Assembly (NCBI RefSeq): GCF_040892545.1
Contig: NZ_CP156079.1
Span: forward strand, 186,001-250,000
Source of the DNA: Paracidovorax avenae
GTDB taxonomy: Bacteria > Pseudomonadota > Gammaproteobacteria > Burkholderiales > Burkholderiaceae_C
DNA length: 64,000 bases
Reading direction: 5' to 3'
Both the position numbers and the translations under genes were made by a program. The notes beneath the pieces are model-generated. The model saw only the letters and a list, made by a program, of their open reading frames with translations. It had not been told where the DNA came from and made no database searches. Of the stretch, positions 17,626-27,040 are shown piece by piece. The stretch's first letter is position 1; every line of letters starts with the position of its first letter.

Positions 17626-18840
17626 TCACAGGAGTTCGGCTTCCATGGACGCTTCGCGGAGGCGGGCGAGCACCTGCTGCACATGCTCGCGGCCGCGCGT
17701 CTGCAGCACGAGTTCGATCTCCACGTTCTGGGCGGCCAGCATGGTGAAGGCGCGCTGGTGGTGGACTTCCTCGATGTTGGCGCCGGCCTCGGCCACCGTG
17801 GCGGTGATGCGCGCGAGCACGCCCGGGATGTCGCGCGCGCTCACCTTGACGCGCGCCAGGCGCCCGGAGCGCACCATGCCGCGCTCGATGATGGCCGCCA
17901 GCAGCAGGGGATCGATGTTGCCGCCGCACAGCACCAGGCCCACGCGCTTGCCCCGGAAGCGCTCCGGGTGGCGCAGCAGCGCCGCGAGGCCCGCGGCTCC
18001 GGCGCCCTCCACGAGGGTCTTCTCGATTTCCAGCAGCATCAGCACGGCCTGCTCGATATCGCCCTCGTCCACGAGCAGCAGGTCGTCCACCAGCCGGGCG
18101 ATCACCTCGCGGGTGATCTGGCCGGGCGTGCCCACGGCGATCCCTTCGGCGATGGTGGAGGTGCCCTGCGGGTGGTGCGTGCCCTTGACCGCATTGACCA
18201 TGGCCGGAAAGCGCGAGGTCTGCACGCCGATGATCTCGATGTCCGGCTTCAGAGCCTTGGCGGCGGTGGCGATGCCGGCGATCAGGCCGCCCCCGCCCAC
18301 GGCGATGGCCAGGCAGTCCAGGTCCGGCACCGCCTGCAGCATCTCCAGGCCGACCGTGCCCTGGCCCGCGGCGACGGCCTCGTCGTCGTAGGGATGCACG
18401 AAAGTGAGCCCCCGCTCCTCGGCCAGGGCATAGGCATGGGCGCGTGCTTCTTCCAGGGTGTCGCCGTGGAGCACGACCTCGGCGCCGAAGCCGCGCGTGC
18501 GCTCCACCTTCACGCCGGGCGTGAAGCGCGGCATCACGATCACGGCAGCCAGGCCCAGGCGCTGCGCGTGGTAGGCCACGCCCTGGGCATGGTTGCCGGC
18601 GCTCATGGCGATCACGCCGCGCCGCTGCTCCTCCGCCGAAAGCTGGCTCAGCTTGTTGCAGGCGCCGCGTTCCTTGAAGGAGGCGGTGAACTGCAGGTTC
18701 TCGAACTTGAGGAACACCTGCGCGCCCACGATCTGCGAGAGCGTGCGCGATTCGACGCAAGGGGTGTCGAGCACCTGGCCCTGGAGGCGGGCGGCGGCGG
18801 CCTGGATGTCGGGGAGGGTGAGCATGGGCGCCATTGTCAT
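17626..18840 (-). CDS. ilvA: threonine ammonia-lyase
   Basis: A 404-aa PLP enzyme that deaminates threonine to 2-oxobutyrate. The PLP lysine is in FTASFKERGACN (about residues 52-63). SAGNHAQGVAYHA and the phosphate-binding VGGGGLIAGIA follow. A single C-terminal ACT domain occupies roughly residues 325-404 (KVSARDIPGVLARITATVAEAGANIEEV). The length and single ACT domain match the shorter ilvA form common in Burkholderiales rather than the 500-aa two-ACT enzyme. The start is uncertain between 18840, 18834 and 18825, because none has a clear ribosome site. It lies 34 bp after the TonB receptor gene on the same strand, but shows no functional link to it. Confidence 0.92.
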   Translation of the reverse strand: MTMAPMLTLPDIQAAAARLQGQVLDTPCVESRTLSQIVGAQVFLKFENLQFTASFKERGACNKLSQLSAEEQRRGVIAMSAGNHAQGVAYHAQRLGLAAVIVMPRFTPGVKVERTRGFGAEVVLHGDTLEEARAHAYALAEERGLTFVHPYDDEAVAAGQGTVGLEMLQAVPDLDCLAIAVGGGGLIAGIATAAKALKPDIEIIGVQTSRFPAMVNAVKGTHHPQGTSTIAEGIAVGTPGQITREVIARLVDDLLLVDEGDIEQAVLMLLEIEKTLVEGAGAAGLAALLRHPERFRGKRVGLVLCGGNIDPLLLAAIIERGMVRSGRLARVKVSARDIPGVLARITATVAEAGANIEEVHHQRAFTMLAAQNVEIELVLQTRGREHVQQVLARLREASMEAELL

Positions 18841-18874
18841 GCAGGCAGGTCCGGCGCCCACGGATTCCTGCCGT

Positions 18875-21346
18875 TCAGAAATCCACGGAGGCCGACAGCT
18901 GCAGGCTCCGTGGCGCGCCGACCAGCAGCGTGCCCCAGGTGGACGCCCCGGCCCAGTAGTCGCGGCCCGTGGCGTTGCGTACCGTGGCGCGCAGCACCGT
19001 GCTGCGGCCGGCCACCTGCAGTCGGTAGCGCAGGCCCAGGTCCACGGTCGTCCACGACGGCAGGCGCTGGAGGTTGGCCTGGTCGGCGTACTGGGAGCCG
19101 GTGCGGGTGAGCCCTGCCGTGGCCGTCAGGCCGGGCACCAGGGCGAGGTCGTGCTCGGCGTTCAGCGTGAACTGCGTGCGCGGCACGCCCACGGCCATGT
19201 TGCCTTGCGTGGCGGCGCTGCTGGTGCGGGTGAGTTCCGCGTCGATCCAGGTCGCGCCGCCGTACAGACGCCAGCCGGCGGCGGGCTCGCCATACGCCGA
19301 CAGCTCCAGGCCGCGGTTGCGCTGTTCGCCGTCCACCGCGAAGACGTTGTTCTGCAGGAAGCCGCTGGGCTTGCGGATCTGGAAGAGGCTGGCGGTGGTC
19401 ATGAGCCTGCCGTGATCGATCTTGATGCCCACCTCCCGCTGGCGGGTTTTGTAAGGGGCGAAGACCTCGCCCGCGTTCACGGCGTTGCTGGGCGCGGTGT
19501 CGCCCTTGCTGAGGCCCTCGATGTAATTGGCATACAGCGAGACACCCTGCCAGGGCTTGAACACCACGCCGGCCAGGGGCGTGGTGGCGCTCTGGCCGTA
19601 GGTTGCTGTGCGCACGCCGCTGGCATCGAAGCTGTCCGAGTCCACCTGCTGGTGGCGCATGCCCAGGGTGAGCAGCAGCCGTTCGTCCCACAGGCCGAGG
19701 GTGTCCGACAGTGCGATGCCGCTCAGCGCCGTGGCGGACCGCTTCGGACGGGTGGCCGGAGCCTCCACGGCCTGGGCGGGCCGCTCGATCGGCGCATAGA
19801 GATTGGAGGTATAGGCCGTGCCCGACACCGAGCCCATGCGGTAGCGGTCTTCGTACCGGCTCCACTGCAGCGTGGCCTGGTGACTGGCCGCGCCGGTGGT
19901 GAAGCGGCCGCGCAGGCCGGCCTCCATCACCGCGCGCTCCACGTCGAACCGGGCCCGCGTGGGCGTCACGCGCGTATCGCCGGCGGCCGAGGTGATGGTG
20001 GGAGTGTTGAAGAGCCGGTCCACCTGTGACCGGGCTGCGCCCGCGCTGGCGAAGACAGACCAGCGGTCCGTGAGTTCGTGCCGCGCCTTGAGCAGGGCGG
20101 ATTCCTCGGTGCTTTCGTACCACTCCCAGCGCTGCGTGATGTTGCGGCGCCCGTCCGGCGCGGCGGGCACGGCCAGGCCCGCGGCCAGGGACGGCCGGCG
20201 CGTGGGGGCATCCACGTCCTCGCGCTGGCGGATCAGGTCCAGCGTGGCCTGGGTGCGCTCCGTGGTGTAGTCCAGCGCCAGGGCCCCCAGCGAAGACTCC
20301 CGGCGTTGATGGTCCATGGGCGTGCGGCCGTCGCGGTAGCTGCCGTTGAAGCGCACGCCGAACTGGCGCGCATCGCCCCAGCGCCGCGCCACGTCGATGT
20401 GGCCGCCGCCCTGCGTGCGGGTGCCGTAGTCGGCGCGCAAGCGGGTCAGGTCCTGCGTGGCGCGCTTGGGCACCACGTTGATGCCGCCGCCCACGCCGCT
20501 GTTGGGCGACATGCCGTACACCATGGCCGTGGGGCCCTTGAGCACCTCCACGCGCTCGGCGTAGTCGGTCAGCAAGCGGTAGTTGGGTGCCACGCCGTAC
20601 AGGCCGTCGAAGGCGATTTCGCCGATGTTGTTGTCCCCGATGGCGAAGCCGCGGATGAAGAAGGCATCGGCGACGTCGCCGCTGGGCGCCGTGCTGCGCA
20701 CCGACGGGTCCACCGCCAGCGCGTCGGCCAGCGTGGTCGCCTGGCGGTCCTCGATGGCCTGGGCGGTGTAGCTGGTGATGTGGAAAGGCGCATCCATGGC
20801 GTCCGCCTGGCCCAGGAGGCCCAGCCGCCCGCCGCGGGCGATCTGGCCGCCGGCGTACGCGCCGGGCAGCAGGTCGGGCTGCACCGGTGCGGCGGCCGTC
20901 ACGCGCACCTCCGGCAGGGCCGAGGTGGCGGCGCCCGGTGCGTGCGAGGCTTCCGGCAGGCGGCGCAGCGTGTAGGCGCCGCCCGCACCGGCCACGGGCT
21001 CCAGCCCGGTGCCGGCCAGGAGTTGGGCCAGGGCATGCGCGACCGTCGGCGCGCCCTGCACGCCGTCCGTCCGCAGGCCGGCCACCAGATCGGGTGCGAA
21101 GGTGATCAGCGCACCCGACTCCCGGCCCAGCCGGTTGAGCGCCGGACCCAGCGGGCCGGCGGGGATGGCATAGCTGCGCGGTGCAGACTCGGCGGCTGCC
21201 GGCTGGGCCTGCGCATGGGAAGGCGATGCCAGCAGGGCCGCGCCACAGGCTGCCGCCAGGCTGGCGCACAGCACGTGCGCCGCGGTGGCAGTGCTGCGGC
21301 GGGGAAGGGGCCGGGTGTGAGAGGCTGAGAGATGGGCGCGGTACAT
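18875..21346 (-). CDS. TonB-dependent siderophore receptor with STN signalling domain
   Basis: An outer-membrane receptor of 823 aa for ferric siderophores. Order: signal peptide to about residue 45; STN (secretin/TonB short N-terminal) domain about 55-108 (YAIPAGPLGPALNRLGRESGA), which signals to FecR; plug from about 140 (ITSYTAQAIEDRQATTLADAL, then FFIRGFAIGDNNIGEIAFDG and VEVLKGPTAMVYGMSPNSGVGG); and a 22-strand barrel ending in Phe (LSASVDF). The PNSGVGGGINVVPKRA run is the FhuA/FpvA-type plug signature. The STN domain and the fecI and fecR genes just upstream show it is a cell-surface-signalling receptor. The start at 21346 gives a normal signal peptide. The ligand is unknown. Confidence 0.94.
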   Translation of the reverse strand: MYRAHLSASHTRPLPRRSTATAAHVLCASLAAACGAALLASPSHAQAQPAAAESAPRSYAIPAGPLGPALNRLGRESGALITFAPDLVAGLRTDGVQGAPTVAHALAQLLAGTGLEPVAGAGGAYTLRRLPEASHAPGAATSALPEVRVTAAAPVQPDLLPGAYAGGQIARGGRLGLLGQADAMDAPFHITSYTAQAIEDRQATTLADALAVDPSVRSTAPSGDVADAFFIRGFAIGDNNIGEIAFDGLYGVAPNYRLLTDYAERVEVLKGPTAMVYGMSPNSGVGGGINVVPKRATQDLTRLRADYGTRTQGGGHIDVARRWGDARQFGVRFNGSYRDGRTPMDHQRRESSLGALALDYTTERTQATLDLIRQREDVDAPTRRPSLAAGLAVPAAPDGRRNITQRWEWYESTEESALLKARHELTDRWSVFASAGAARSQVDRLFNTPTITSAAGDTRVTPTRARFDVERAVMEAGLRGRFTTGAASHQATLQWSRYEDRYRMGSVSGTAYTSNLYAPIERPAQAVEAPATRPKRSATALSGIALSDTLGLWDERLLLTLGMRHQQVDSDSFDASGVRTATYGQSATTPLAGVVFKPWQGVSLYANYIEGLSKGDTAPSNAVNAGEVFAPYKTRQREVGIKIDHGRLMTTASLFQIRKPSGFLQNNVFAVDGEQRNRGLELSAYGEPAAGWRLYGGATWIDAELTRTSSAATQGNMAVGVPRTQFTLNAEHDLALVPGLTATAGLTRTGSQYADQANLQRLPSWTTVDLGLRYRLQVAGRSTVLRATVRNATGRDYWAGASTWGTLLVGAPRSLQLSASVDF

Positions 21347-21445
21347 GCTGCGGGTCTTTCGGGCGATAGAGCGGAGGGAGGTCGTGCGCCCCGCTGCGGG
21401 CAGGGCTTCCCAATGCTTGACACCCATTCGGGCCGAAATGGCCGC

Positions 21446-21451
21446 ATTTCC
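21446..21451 (-). promoter_or_regulatory. possible FecI-type -35 element of the receptor gene
   Basis: On the minus strand GGAAAT stands 100 bp before the receptor start, identical to the -35 hexamer of FecI-dependent promoters. A convincing -10 partner is not evident at the expected 17-bp spacing. The 172-bp gap between fecR and the receptor gene is the expected site for such a promoter. Confidence 0.3.
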
Positions 21452-21518
21452 GTGGCGCATCGGCACGAAGTGCGCAGATGGCCCGGTCCATCCTGCAGAT
21501 GAAGCTATGAAAATGTAG

Positions 21519-22517
21519 CTAACCGCGCAGCTCCACCGTCACCCACCAGGGCGTGCGGCTGCGGATCTGCACCGGCAGCGACAGCGTGAGCGCCGCCAGT
21601 ACCCGGTCGGTGTCGGCCAGCGGGTACGAGCCCGAGACACGCAGCCCGGAGGTCTCGGGCGCGCAGCGCAGCACGCCGGGCCGATAGCGCGACAGCTCGG
21701 CGATGAAGTCGCCCAGCGGCATGCCGTCGGCGACCAGCATGCCTTCGGCCCAGGCGCTGGCGCCGTCCTGCAGGGGCTCTGCGGCGCTGGCCGCCTCGCG
21801 GCTGAAACGGCCCTGCTCACCCGCCGCCAGGCGCAAGGCCGGCCGGCCCAGCCGGGCAGGCATGAGTTCCACGGCACCCTGCATCACGCCGACAGCGGTG
21901 TGGCCGCCATGCTGGCGCACGGTAAAGCGCGTGCCGACAGCGTGCACCAGCCCTTCGGCGGTGCGCACGCGCAGGGGGCGGACGGTACCGGTGGCGGCAT
22001 CCGGGGCGTTGTCGGGAGCGCTCTGCACCAGGATCTCGCCAGCACGCAGCACGATGAGACGCTCGGTGGTGGCGTAGCGCACGTCCACGGCCGAGGCGGT
22101 GTTCAGCCACACGCAGGTGCCGTCGGGCAGCCGCGCCTCGTGCCGCTCCCCGGTGCCAGTGGCCAGGTCCGCCGCCAGCCGCTGCCACACCTGGTCGCCC
22201 AGGCCCGTCTGCCGCGCAGCCAGCAGTCCGCCGGTCCCGGCGGTGAGCAGCACGGCCAGATGCACCGCATGGCGGCGCCGCAGGCCGGGTGCAGCCAGTG
22301 TCTGCAGGGCGACGGAGGGCGGCACGCCGCGCAGCTGGGCATCCACCTCGGCAATGCGCTGCCAGGCGCGGGCGTGCAGCGGGTCGGCGTCCAGCCAGGC
22401 CTGCCATCGCTGGCGCGTGTGCCGTGCGGCCCCGGGCGCGTCGTCTTCCGGCTGCAGCTCCAACAGCCAGTGCACGGCCTGGCGAGCGACGGCGGGAGGG
22501 ATGTCCGTGGAATCCAT
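21519..22517 (-). CDS. FecR-family anti-sigma/transducer protein
   Basis: A 332-aa inner-membrane regulator that holds or activates the adjacent ECF sigma factor in response to the STN domain of the receptor. The N-terminal DUF4880-like segment (AVHWLLELQP, then RQRWQAWLDADPLHARAWQRI) binds the sigma factor. One membrane span lies near residues 98-118. The periplasmic FecR domain follows, with EARLPDGTCVWLNTASAVDVRY, a GEILV element and VRTAEGLVHAVGTRFTVRQ. The C-terminal part contacts the receptor. Start 22517 lies 34 bp after the sigma stop; an in-frame ATG at 22571 would overlap the sigma gene. Neither has a strong ribosome site. Confidence 0.9.
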   Translation of the reverse strand: MDSTDIPPAVARQAVHWLLELQPEDDAPGAARHTRQRWQAWLDADPLHARAWQRIAEVDAQLRGVPPSVALQTLAAPGLRRRHAVHLAVLLTAGTGGLLAARQTGLGDQVWQRLAADLATGTGERHEARLPDGTCVWLNTASAVDVRYATTERLIVLRAGEILVQSAPDNAPDAATGTVRPLRVRTAEGLVHAVGTRFTVRQHGGHTAVGVMQGAVELMPARLGRPALRLAAGEQGRFSREAASAAEPLQDGASAWAEGMLVADGMPLGDFIAELSRYRPGVLRCAPETSGLRVSGSYPLADTDRVLAALTLSLPVQIRSRTPWWVTVELRG

Positions 22518-22551
22518 GCCAGGTTGCGGAGGCGCCAAGCCGCGCTGGGGC

Positions 22552-23088
22552 TCAGCGGATGGGCGCTGCATCGCCGAAGTAGCAGCGCTCGGCCGCGGCT
22601 GCCAGGTGCCGGCGCACGGTGGTGCGCGAGAGTCCCAGTTGCGCGGCGATCTGCTCCTGCGTCAGTTCCTCCAGCCGCCACAGCAGGAAAGCCTTGCGCG
22701 CCACGGCGGGCAGGCCGTCCAGCAGGCGGTCGATGGCGACCAGGGTCTCCAGCACCATCAGGCGCACGTCGGGCGGCGGTGCCACGGGTTCGGGCAGCAG
22801 GGCCAGCGCATCGAGATAGGCGCGCTCGATCTGCCGGCGCCGCAGGTGGTTGGCCAGCAGGCGCTGGGCGATGGTGGTCAGGTAGGCTCGGGGCTCGGCC
22901 ACTTCGTCCAGCCTCTGGCCGGTGGCGGTGAGCACGCGCACGAAGGTGGTCTGCGCCAGGTCCGCCGCATCCCAGGCGCAGCCCAGCTTGTGTTGCAGGC
23001 GGCCCACCAGCCAGCCGTGGTGCTGCAGGTACAGGGCCTGGGTGGCTTCGGCATGGAGGGAGTGGGCGGGCGCAGGCATGGCAGGCAT
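22552..23088 (-). CDS. FecI-like ECF RNA polymerase sigma factor
   Basis: A 178-aa extracytoplasmic-function sigma factor. Region 2 is LYLQHHGWLVGRLQHKLGCAWDAADLAQTTFVRVL with the AADLAQTTF core motif. Region 4 is FLLWRLEELTQEQIAAQLGLSRTTVRRHLAAA, the helix-turn-helix for the -35 element. The opening LYxxHHGWL is particular to the iron-starvation FecI group. It heads a fecI-fecR unit followed by the receptor gene. A 19-bp Fur box lies five bases before the ATG at 23088. The next in-frame ATG is at 23079. Neither start has a Shine-Dalgarno sequence, so the true start or a near-leaderless message is open. Confidence 0.93.
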   Translation of the reverse strand: MPAMPAPAHSLHAEATQALYLQHHGWLVGRLQHKLGCAWDAADLAQTTFVRVLTATGQRLDEVAEPRAYLTTIAQRLLANHLRRRQIERAYLDALALLPEPVAPPPDVRLMVLETLVAIDRLLDGLPAVARKAFLLWRLEELTQEQIAAQLGLSRTTVRRHLAAAAERCYFGDAAPIR

Positions 23089-23092
23089 TACA

Positions 23093-23111
23093 AATGCGAA
23101 TCGATCGCATT
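23093..23111. promoter_or_regulatory. Fur box before the fecI-like gene
   Basis: AATGCGAATCGATCGCATT is a 19-bp inverted repeat with AATGCGA/TCGCATT arms. It agrees at 15 of 19 positions with the AATGAGAATCATTCTCATT form of the Fur site. A TAGAAT -10-like element overlaps its distal edge on the minus strand. Iron-loaded Fur here would block the sigma promoter. Confidence 0.7.
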
Positions 23112-23163
23112 CTATTCCTTCTCATCTGTCCGGAGGGCCGGCCTGCCCTGTGCCCCGTCCGGA

Positions 23164-24840
23164 TCAGCCGGTGAAGACCCGCGCCAATATTGCCGCTACG
23201 TCCGCCCTGCGCAGGTCCAGGGCGCCTGCCACGCGCCCTGCGCTCCCGACGCGTTCCGAGGCCAGCCGCGTGGCGATGAACGCATCCGCCACGGCGGCGG
23301 GCGCATGCCGGCGCAGCAGGCAGGCCTGGGCCAGCAGCACCAGCCGCTGCACCAGCAGGCGGCCCAGGGCCTCGAGGGCTTCCGGCGGCCCGGCCAGCAG
23401 CGACTGCAGTTCGCGCAGCGCGGCGGCGATGCGCGGCTCACCCTGCGCGGCGGGCGCGAACTCTTCCAGCAATGCACGGGCGGCCTCGGGATCGCGGGCC
23501 AGTGCCCGCAGCACGTCCAGGCACATCACGTTGCCCGACCCCTCCCAGATGGAGTTGACGGGCGCTTCGAGGAACAGGCGGGCCATCACGCCCTCCTGCA
23601 CGTAACCGTTGCCGCCGAACACTTCCATCGCCTCGCCCGCCATCTCCACGCCGCGCTTGCAGACCCAGAACTTGGCGGCGGGCGTCATCACGCGCTTCCA
23701 GGCGTGGTCGGCCGGGCTGGCGGTGCCGCCGTCGTCGCGCTCGAAGGCTTCGGCCAGGCGCATCAGCAGGGCGAGCGCGGCCTCGCTCTCCAGCGCCAGG
23801 TCGGCGAGCACGGTGCGCATCAGGGGCTGCTCGGCCAGGGCCTTGCCGAAGGCGTGGCGCCGGCGCGCGTACGCGATGGCCTGCACGGTGGCCTGCCGCA
23901 GGATGGCGGCGCTGCCGGCCACGCAGTTGAGGCGGGTATGGGTGGCCATCTCGATGATGGTGGGAATGCCGCGGCCCTCTTCGCCCATGAGCACGCCCCA
24001 GGCGTCGTCGAACTCGACTTCGCCGCTGGCGTTGCTGCGGTTGCCGACCTTGTCCTTGAGGCGCTGCACGTGCACGCCGTTGAGCGTGCCGTCCTGCAGG
24101 CGGCGCGGTACGTAGAAGCAGGCGAAGGGGCCGCCTTCGCCCGTGCGCGCCACCACGAGGTGCGCGTCGCTCTGCGGGGTGGAGAAGAACCACTTGTGGC
24201 CGCGCAGCCGGTATTCGCCGCCGCGCCCGCCCGCACCGATGGGCGTGGCCACGGTGGTGTTGGCGCGCACGTCGGAGCCGCCCTGTTTTTCCGTCATGCC
24301 CATGCCCAGCCAGACGCCGGCCTTTTCATGCGCGGGCACCTCGCGCGGGTCATGGACGCGGCTGTGGAGCCTGTCGCCCAGCTGCGCCCAGAGGGCGGGC
24401 TCCTTGCGCAGCAGCGGGATGGCGGCCTGCGTCATCGTGGCGGGGCAGAGCGTGCCCTGCTCCACCTGCCCGTGCAGGTAGAAGCCGGCCGCCCAGGCGG
24501 ACCAGCGGCCGGGCCGGTCGCTGTCGAAGGGCATGGAGACCAGGCCTTCGCCGCGGTAGAGGGCCATGAGCGCATCCCATGCGGGGTGGAACTCGACCCG
24601 GTCGATGCGGCGGCCCCGGCTGTCGAAGCGGTGCAGTTCCGGCGTGTGGCGATTGGCCAGCTGCGCCAGGGCACAGGTTTGGGCGCTGCTGAGCCGGCGG
24701 GCGTAGTCGCCCAGCGCGGGCAGGGCGTGGGCGGCGCCCGCGCGCTGCAGTGCCTCCTGCAGGGCGGCATCGGTGCCGAGCAGGTCGTAGTCGGTGAGTT
24801 CCGCGAACTGGTTGAAAACCTCGTGGGTGGCCTGGGCCAT
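23164..24840 (-). CDS. aidB: AidB-like acyl-CoA dehydrogenase homologue
   Basis: A 558-aa flavoprotein that matches Escherichia coli AidB along its length. Shared blocks include FNQFAELTDYDL at the start, SRGRRIDRVEFHPAWDALM, GMGMTEKQGGSDVRANTT, the GHKWFFSTPQSDAHLV flavin region, KDKVGNRSNASGEVEF and PVNSIWEGSGNVMCLDVLRAL. AidB belongs to the acyl-CoA dehydrogenase superfamily, binds DNA, and is induced by alkylation stress; its precise chemistry is unsettled. GGAGGAGA precedes the ATG at 24840. No ada-like regulator is nearby, so control is probably independent of its neighbours, a FecI unit and a gentisate LysR gene. Confidence 0.9.
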   Translation of the reverse strand: MAQATHEVFNQFAELTDYDLLGTDAALQEALQRAGAAHALPALGDYARRLSSAQTCALAQLANRHTPELHRFDSRGRRIDRVEFHPAWDALMALYRGEGLVSMPFDSDRPGRWSAWAAGFYLHGQVEQGTLCPATMTQAAIPLLRKEPALWAQLGDRLHSRVHDPREVPAHEKAGVWLGMGMTEKQGGSDVRANTTVATPIGAGGRGGEYRLRGHKWFFSTPQSDAHLVVARTGEGGPFACFYVPRRLQDGTLNGVHVQRLKDKVGNRSNASGEVEFDDAWGVLMGEEGRGIPTIIEMATHTRLNCVAGSAAILRQATVQAIAYARRRHAFGKALAEQPLMRTVLADLALESEAALALLMRLAEAFERDDGGTASPADHAWKRVMTPAAKFWVCKRGVEMAGEAMEVFGGNGYVQEGVMARLFLEAPVNSIWEGSGNVMCLDVLRALARDPEAARALLEEFAPAAQGEPRIAAALRELQSLLAGPPEALEALGRLLVQRLVLLAQACLLRRHAPAAVADAFIATRLASERVGSAGRVAGALDLRRADVAAILARVFTG

Positions 24841-24920
24841 GGTTGTCTCCTCCACAGGGATGCGGCGGCGTGCGCCGAAACCCGCATGGTGCCCGCACTC
24901 GCCCGGGCATGCACGCGCCT

Positions 24921-25847
24921 TCAGGACACGGGCGAGGACGACACTTCGCGCAGGGCGCGCAGCATGCTGTCCACCGCCGTGCGGTCGGTGGTGTTCTCGC
25001 GCCAGTACATCGACACCGAGCCGAAGCCCGCCAGCCGCACCGGCAGCACGCGCAGGGCACCCATGTGCGAGAAGCGCAGAGCGGCCCGGTGCGAGGCCAG
25101 CCCGATCATGTCGCTGTGGCCCAGCAGGGTGAGGTTGAGCGTGACGGAGTTGGATTCCACGCTGCCCGGCGGCAGGGCGTGGCCGGCGGCGACGAGCGCG
25201 TTCTCCAGCGCGTTGCGGATGGGCGTGCCGCGCGGCCAGACCAGCCAGCGCCAGGCCATCAGGTCGGGCCAGTCGATCGGGCCGTCCGTGCGCTGCAGCA
25301 GCGGGTGCTGCGGGCGCGCCACCAGGTGGATGGGCTCCATGTAGAGCGTCTCGGCGTGGATGTGGGTGTCGTGCAGTTCGGGGGCGGAGCGGCCCACCAC
25401 CACGTCCAGCTCGCCCATGGCCAGCTGCTGCATGAGCACGTTCATGGTGCTTTCGGCCAGCCGGATCTGCGCGCGCGGCAGCCATTCCAGCAGGCGCAGC
25501 ACGGCCATGGGCACCACGTCGGAGGCGGATGCGCCCGAGGTGCCCACCGCCACCAGGCCGCTGCCGCCGTCGCGCAGGGCCTGCATGTCGTCGCGGGCGC
25601 TGTCCAGGTGGGCTTCGATGCGGCGGGCATGGGCGATCAGCGCCTCGCCCTGCGGGGTGGGGCGCAGGCCGCGCGCATGGCGCTCGAACAGCACCATGCC
25701 GAGGTCGTCCTCCAGTTCCCTGAGCCACTTGGAGAGCGCGGGCTGCGCGGTATGCAGTTGCTGGGCCGACTGGCTCATGTTGCCGGTCTGCGCGAGGCTC
25801 AGGAGCATCTGCAGCTGGCGCAGCCGCAGGCGGTGGGTCCAGTCCAT
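24921..25847 (-). CDS. LysR-family regulator of the gentisate genes
   Basis: A 308-aa LysR-type regulator. The helix-turn-helix is at about residues 8-66 (LRQLQMLLSLAQTGNMSQSAQQLHTAQPALSKWLRELE), followed by a two-lobed effector domain (SGLVAVGTSGASASDVVPMAVLRLLEWLP). The N-terminus resembles the GbpR/CbbR-like subgroup. It diverges from gentisate dioxygenase across 113 bp containing a TTAT-N11-ATAA box, so it most likely responds to gentisate or its precursor 3-hydroxybenzoate. It is not the NahR-like protein, which is encoded at 45177-46088. Confidence 0.92.
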   Translation of the reverse strand: MDWTHRLRLRQLQMLLSLAQTGNMSQSAQQLHTAQPALSKWLRELEDDLGMVLFERHARGLRPTPQGEALIAHARRIEAHLDSARDDMQALRDGGSGLVAVGTSGASASDVVPMAVLRLLEWLPRAQIRLAESTMNVLMQQLAMGELDVVVGRSAPELHDTHIHAETLYMEPIHLVARPQHPLLQRTDGPIDWPDLMAWRWLVWPRGTPIRNALENALVAAGHALPPGSVESNSVTLNLTLLGHSDMIGLASHRAALRFSHMGALRVLPVRLAGFGSVSMYWRENTTDRTAVDSMLRALREVSSSPVS

Positions 25848-25883
25848 GGCGGCGGTCCTTGGCGTCGAGGTATATCCAAAAGA

Positions 25884-25902
25884 TTATGAATAAGACCAAT
25901 AA
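25884..25902. promoter_or_regulatory. LysR-type operator (TTAT-N11-ATAA)
   Basis: This 19-bp site with a dyad TTAT/ATAA and the T-N11-A spacing of LysR boxes lies in the AT-rich centre of the divergent gap, 59 bp before the dioxygenase start. It is the only AT-rich patch here, so it should also hold the promoters. Confidence 0.5.
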
Positions 25903-25960
25903 ATGATTTTACGGACTATCGCTGGCGCCGAATAATTTCCGCAGATACAGGAGACAACGC

Positions 25961-27034
25961 ATGGACACCAACACCCTCGCCTGGCCCGCCGCGGAAGGCG
26001 CCGGGACGCCCGGACGCCAGGCCTATTACGACCGCATCGCCCGCCATGGCATGGCGCCCCTGTGGGAATCTCTGCACAGCCTGGTGCCGCGCGAGCCGCG
26101 CCCGCAGGCCGTGCCGGCCTTCTGGCGCTACGAGGAGGTGCGGCCGCTGGTCATGCAGGCCGGCGAGGTCATCAGCGCCGAGGAGGCCGTGCGGCGCGTG
26201 CTCATCCTGGAGAACCCGGGCCTGCCGGGCCGCGCCAGCATCACGTCCACGCTCTACGCGGGGCTGCAGCTGATCCTGCCCGGCGAGGTGGCGCCCAGCC
26301 ACCGCCACACGCAATCGGCGCTGCGCTTCATCGTGGAAGGCAAGGGCGCCTACACGGCCGTCAACGGCGAGCGCACCACCATGCACCCGGGCGACTTCAT
26401 CATCACCCCCTCGTGGACGTGGCACGACCACGGCAACCCCGCGGTGGACGAGGGGGGCGAGCCCGTGGTGTGGCTGGACGGCCTGGACATTCCCCTCATC
26501 GGCCACCTGGACGCCGGCTTCGCCGAGAACTATCCCGAGGCCGTGCAGCCCGTGAACCGCGCCGAAGGCCACAGCTTCGCCGCCTTCGGCCACAACATGG
26601 CCCCGGTGCGCCACCGCGCGGCGGACCCGACTTCGCCCATCTTCAGCTACCCCTACGACCGCAGCCGCGAGGCGCTGGACCAGCTGTTCCGCCAGGGCGA
26701 GCTGGACGCCTGGGACGGCGTGAAGCTGCGCTACGTGAACCCCGCCACCGGCGGCTGGCCCATGCCCACCATGGCCACCTTCCTGCAGTTTCTGCCCGCG
26801 GGCTTCCAGGGGCGTACCTACCGCGGCACCGACGCCACCGTGTTCAGCGTGGTCGAAGGACAGGGCACGGCGCGCATCGGCGGCAGCACCTTCCAGTTCG
26901 GCCCGCGCGACACCTTCGTCGCGCCCTCGTGGGCGCCGGTGCAGCTGGCCGCCACGCAGGACGCGGTGCTGTTCAGCTATTCCGACCGCCCGGTGCAGGA
27001 CGCACTTCACCTCCACCGCGAACACCGCATGTGA
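25961..27034 (+). CDS. gentisate 1,2-dioxygenase
   Basis: A 357-aa cytosolic bicupin Fe(II) dioxygenase that cleaves gentisate (2,5-dihydroxybenzoate) to maleylpyruvate. The N-terminal cupin holds the iron ligands in [22 protein letters not shown] and [16 protein letters not shown]. The second cupin is around residues 250-350 ([15 protein letters not shown] and [11 protein letters not shown]). The length is usual for NagI/XlnE-type enzymes. CAGGAG lies seven bases before the ATG. It leads a unit with fumarylpyruvate hydrolase and maleylpyruvate isomerase, but a 98-bp hairpin element sits between it and the next gene. Its gentisate would come from the nagGH salicylate hydroxylase at 47-49 kb or from 3-hydroxybenzoate. 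Confidence 0.95.
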   Translation: MDTNTLAWPAAEGAGTPGRQAYYDRIARHGMAPLWESLHSLVPREPRPQAVPAFWRYEEVRPLVMQAGEVISAEEAVRRVLILENPGLPGRASITSTLYAGLQLILPGEVAPSHRHTQSALRFIVEGKGAYTAVNGERTTMHPGDFIITPSWTWHDHGNPAVDEGGEPVVWLDGLDIPLIGHLDAGFAENYPEAVQPVNRAEGHSFAAFGHNMAPVRHRAADPTSPIFSYPYDRSREALDQLFRQGELDAWDGVKLRYVNPATGGWPMPTMATFLQFLPAGFQGRTYRGTDATVFSVVEGQGTARIGGSTFQFGPRDTFVAPSWAPVQLAATQDAVLFSYSDRPVQDALHLHREHRM

Positions 27035-27040
27035 CGGGGC

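Noticed and set aside
22099..25344. Over 1000-codon plus-strand frame opposite fecR, fecI and aidB
   Set aside because: Same GC-driven artefact. The minus-strand AidB match runs the full length of the gene.
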